From contig CM038923.1 of the NCBI GenBank assembly GCA_021904315.1, positions 16,436,038-16,500,037 of the forward strand: a stretch of 64,000 bases of DNA. The letters are read 5' to 3'. How positions within the stretch are numbered: position 1 is the first letter of the stretch; each line of letters starts with the position of its first letter. Below are positions 60,101 to 64,000 of this stretch, in pieces. The notes under the pieces were generated by a model that saw only the letters and a program-made list of their open reading frames with translations, did no database searches and was not told the DNA's origin. This DNA is from Sphagnum magellanicum (taxonomy: Eukaryota; Streptophyta; Sphagnopsida; Sphagnales; Sphagnaceae). The translations under genes and the position numbers were made by a program.

Positions 60101-62426
60101 TAAGCAAACCAAGTGAAAATCCAAGGTTAACAATAAGTTAAGACTTTCACCCCCAATCCTTCAAGCACATATTTGCACTCCTCAACTTCATAAAACAAAC
60201 GTAAATTACTTGCACATGGTCAAACCACATATGGGTTAATCCCCCACTTGAAATCCAATCCTATACAAACTCTCTACTTAAGGCCATTCTCATCCACTTA
60301 AGGCAATAGGGTCTCCTCCCATGATAGACTTTCCATTTGGTCCACAGATTCATTGCCCAAACTCCTTTAATTTTGGTCATTTTCAAAAAAATGTGCATAT
60401 GTCCTTTGAAAAACCCTCTGCCCAACTTGGCACACCTTTGTGCCGAGTGACAACCTACTTTGCCGAAAGTTGAACCCATATTGAAATTCACATCATGCAA
60501 CCTATGCTAACACGAGGGCTACCCCATGGTGGTCCCAACATGTGCCCCAACTAGGCGAAGTCACATTTGACATCTCCTAGAAAAGCATGTCATTTTTCCC
60601 CATTTTAGAGATCTCAATATCCTCATTGATGTTTTTCTGAATAGTCCATCCTTCAATTTGTTTGCTCAACACATCTCCCACAATCCCTTATTGGGGTTAA
60701 CTACTCTTCGAATCATGAAAGTCCATTCATGTTGTATCATTGTTTTCAACACGAAAGGAATTCTAGCGAGGTGTGCACATGAGGCATGCACTTTTTTTAC
60801 CATACCTTTCTATAACCAACTTTTTCCCCCTTGCAGCCTCACTTCATGTTGGAATCCACTTTGGATCTAGCTTAGCAACCTTGGCCACCACACCAAACGA
60901 ACCTATTACAAATGTGTTAATAAATAGTGTTGAGCCGAGTTTTACGACTCAAATTCCTATTTCCCATTCAAAATATGAATCATAAATTCATGCAGGGCAA
61001 GTTTTATTTTATTTTATTAAGAGTGTGTGACTTTGTTCACATCCACCACTACCCTAGTTTTGCTTGATTTAACCTTGGAGGTTTTTTGAATTTTGAGTCC
61101 AACTCCTCAAGTCCATGTCTATTGGTTGCAATCACTTTGCATTTTCCAACCATTTCCTTGTCCCATTGACCCTTAACCTTCTTGCCGCCAACCAAGCTCA
61201 TGAGAACCCTTACCCCTTTTTGTTTGAGTTTTTGTTGGTTTCGTTGGATGTTTTCCCCCACTTTAGAAAGGTTGGTGCCTTCATTAGCACTTGGGTGATT
61301 TATGGTTGAATTTCCTTTTTTGAAGTTTTTTTTTTGGTCCTTTTCACCCTAGTTTATGCCCCCTATCTTGTTCAAACTTGGCCACCATATCAAATAGGTG
61401 ATGTAAGTGTGAATTGCCTTTTTGTGGTGGCAACCTTTATGTTTGACCAAATATACCTTGCCTTTTCAACTCATTTCCCTAGTTCCAATGATGCCTTTTT
61501 ATTTCATTAGCAAACCTATGTTTAATGACATCAACTTCTGATCACATTTGTGTTTCTAGTTTGGTTTCATTTCATCTCTAAAAATAACTTTAGGTTTGAA
61601 ATGTGAAAAGTTGGGTGTGCCACAAAACTTGTCAACAAGTTCAATGTATAAATTAGCTTCCACCTTGGTACCTTGCATGTGGTGAGCTACTATCTTACAC
61701 CTAAAGTTTTACATGCAACTTTTATTGTCTTGCAACAACTACCTTCCAACAAGCTACCATTTCTAGAAAACTAGTTCTAAAATGTAACACACAAGATATA
61801 ATACATTATTATGATAACTATAATATTTTTCATCAAACTATAATAAATTATTATCATTCAAGAAAGAAAGTAAAACAAAAAAAAAGATGGAAAACACCAT
61901 GATACACACAAGACCTACAATATCCAAACACCACTTGCATTACTCTTCCTTCATACAACCTTTCTCTCTTCCATTCCTCCAAAGTTCTTCATACTAGAAT
62001 GATAGGGGTCCACTTCCAATCCCCCTTCATAAGACAACATAAGGTCCACATGTTTCCCACCAAAATAGGCTCCCTTTATTTTAATCCATTCACAAATCCT
62101 TCCTAATGATTGGTAAACAAATACCAATCATTCATTTCCATGGGCCAACTAATCCTAATGGTTTCATCCTCAAGAAAAACTAGAGGATGGTAAGTAATCT
62201 ACCATTGCCCATAGGACTAATTAATCTAGGTGGAATTTCTACCCTTAACATCCCTCATTGGTGTAAAAAAATCATTTTCAATAATTAAAAGATTACACCT
62301 AAGTAAATTACATAAGAATTTTAACCAAGGGGTAAACTTTCAATGTCACCCTATTGCCATCAACATCCATTGAACTTTCTTTGCATATTATTGTTGCCTC
62401 CTTATGCGTGATCAAGGTATCTTACT
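57173..62426. other. AT-rich gene-free DNA
   Basis: Minus-strand frames at 57186-57470 and 60261-60500 and the Lys-rich one at 61049-61261 (EELDSKFKKPPRLNQAKLG) look partly protein-like, but I cannot assign them. A second copy of the 38-kb repeat lies at 59053-59265. Confidence 0.4.
59053..59265. repeat. Dispersed repeat shared with 37870-38110
   Basis: Begins CATTCTTTGTACATTTTATG and ends TTTTTTTGCACACTATTTC, matching the 38-kb copy at both ends in the same orientation. Confidence 0.5.
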
Positions 62427-62640
62427 TCATATTAACAATGGCAACATGAAAGTAAGGTAATAATCCTCCCCTAAAGTAGTCAGCAATTGGTAATATGCCT
62501 TAAGTTGGAGGCAATTTGTTAGCTTCAAAATCCTCTTGTAATATTCTTCTACAGCCTCATTTGGACCTTGCTTGATAATTTGCAAAATCATGTAAACTTG
62601 CTTGTTCATCCATTTGTACATTGTGATATTGCTTACAAAA
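62427..62640 (-). pseudogene. Retrotransposon gag fragment
   Basis: The minus-strand frame reads IIKQGPNEAVEEYYKRIL followed by KLTNCLQLKA and LLTTLGEDYYLTF. This is the helical pattern of retrotransposon Gag proteins (Q-G-P-x-E-x-V-x-E-Y-Y-x-R...L). Neither zinc knuckle nor pol is recognisable nearby, and no LTR was identified, so it is an isolated remnant unrelated to the 16.7-kb element. Confidence 0.5.
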
Positions 62641-64000
62641 GGTTTGTTCTAACTAGGGTTTTTTTTTTTCCATTTTCTCCAAGGGGAATGGCTACAATGT
62701 GAGTGTGATGGTATGCCTAGGTGGCTTTATTTTTCAAAGCAGGTGAATCCAATTGGCTACATAAAAAATATTTTCTTACATTTGGCTATCTTAAGTAACA
62801 TATGTTCATAAACTTGTGGCAAGGACCTAAAGTTTGTTGTATGTTCATGTGGCTACATTTTTAATAGGTCTTTGAGTTCATGTGGCTCCCAAATTTTGTA
62901 AGGTATAAAATGGGGGTGATAGATGCTGCCAAAGTTTCGAAACCACAAAATTGGGGAAAAAATTAAACATTGCTAGGAACCATTTCATCTTGTTTATTCA
63001 TCCTACCTATTTCCATCCTCATATGAGGCACATGATTTACCCTCCTTAAAAATGGCATAGAAATATTTGAAAAAATGTATAGGCACCAAGTAAAACTGAG
63101 AAAGGTCTTGAAAATGGTTCCACATTCCATAACAAATCCCATTGCCACTTGCTACTATATGTCCCCCATTTGTATGTAATATCTACAAAAGAATAAAACA
63201 TTTTTTAATAGCATATGCCAAACAACATTAAAAACATTTGTTGAAGAAGATTATAGAATGAAAACATAAGGTTTATTACTCACCCTGAATGGAAAAAATG
63301 AAATTTGGGGTTGGACATGTGCAATAATTGTTGTTCAACTTACCACCTTTTCATCCCATCCTTGTTAACAATGTGGCTTACCACATGGATTAGCCACCCA
63401 TATCCATTCCAAACCAATGAGTTACCTATTGTGATATGTTGTTACAAATTCTGCAATTTTTTCTAAACATCCCTTTGTTTGGACTAAATTTTTTTTGTTT
63501 GGATATTCCAATGGTTTTCTTGGTTCCAAAATTGCACTCAATTCCAAGAACTTGCAAAACCAACTTAAAGCAAAATTCGTTAATAAGACTTCATAGCACT
63601 TCAACAAAACCCCATTTCAAAGTCATTAAGCAACTCTAGTAGCCTTGAAGGATTTAGAGTAGAAAAACTATAGAAATAAGTGAGGAAAATACCATAATAT
63701 TATCTATGAAATATTTCAGAAAAAAGAACGTTGGATATCATATTAAACATAAGAATTAGTAGCACATCCAACCCTCAGAACATTTTTCCACAACACCATT
63801 CACATCATTATGGAACTTAAGGGAGAAAATTTATATAAGGTCCCTTTGTACAACATCATCATCTAGAAAGCTTTTGTCAAGTCCCATATGCACAACAAAT
63901 GATAAAAGGATGAAGCTTACCATGTCCTCCTCCATTGGTATGGTTCCATTAGTAACATCAACAAATTTTGAACCCCATCAACCTAGTAGCATGAGGGGGA
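62641..64000. other. AT-rich DNA, no gene seen
   Basis: Minus-strand frames at 62963-63148 and 63422-63607 have no recognisable domain. I see no repeat or RNA gene. Confidence 0.45.

Overview
This window is nuclear DNA from a land plant. It is strongly AT-rich and has spliced genes with canonical GT-AG introns, plant-type (TTTAGGG) telomere-like motifs, a Ty3/gypsy retrotransposon primed by initiator-methionine tRNA, and DNA transposons of the CACTA and PIF/Harbinger types. The wording of the gypsy polyprotein, and of several decayed ORF families at 0-3.7 kb and 52-54 kb, resembles repeats I associate with fern genomes. That is memory, not a search, so 'fern or another non-angiosperm plant' is an inference.

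Only two host genes can be supported, both on the minus strand and both apparently intact when spliced by hand. One is a nine-exon LHT-type amino-acid transporter (29555-33117, 488 codons plus stop). The other is a five-exon pfkB-family kinase matching plant myo-inositol kinase MIK (40812-42876, 399 codons plus stop, with an N-terminal extension of about 95 residues). They lie about 8 kb apart, and no functional link between them is visible. Repeats that resemble each other sit upstream of both.

Layout: 0-3.7 kb holds the remains of a minus-strand TE-like ORF family, interrupted by a minisatellite with a 64-bp higher-order period. 3.7-16.7 kb is AT-rich, with a cluster of telomere-like motifs (5.9-9.6 kb) and a decayed RPA-like gene (9.8-10.9 kb). 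16738-24628 is a nearly complete Ty3/gypsy element with about 3.5% LTR divergence. Its gag-pol is one uninterrupted frame broken only by seven nonsense codons, and its leader carries an extra ORF region with what looks like a duplicated domain. 24.6-29.5 kb is gene-free. 29.5-35.9 kb holds the LHT gene, a small MITE with TAA target repeats and a GC-rich candidate non-autonomous element. 36-48 kb holds the MIK gene and dispersed repeats. 48.0-50.3 kb is a decayed PIF/Harbinger transposon with convergent Myb-like and DDE-transposase genes. 52.3-53.8 kb is a decayed SWIM-domain ORF. 54183-57169 is a non-autonomous CACTA element with a perfect 3-bp target duplication, filled with extremely AT-rich DNA and cryptic tandem repeats. 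57-64 kb is gene-free apart from a gag fragment.

One theme recurs. The mutations in the transposon copies are mostly of the C-to-T / G-to-A kind (LTR mismatches about 26 transitions to 3 transversions; most nonsense codons sit where a Gln or Arg codon would fit), as expected for heavily methylated, silenced DNA. All alignments and counts were done by eye.
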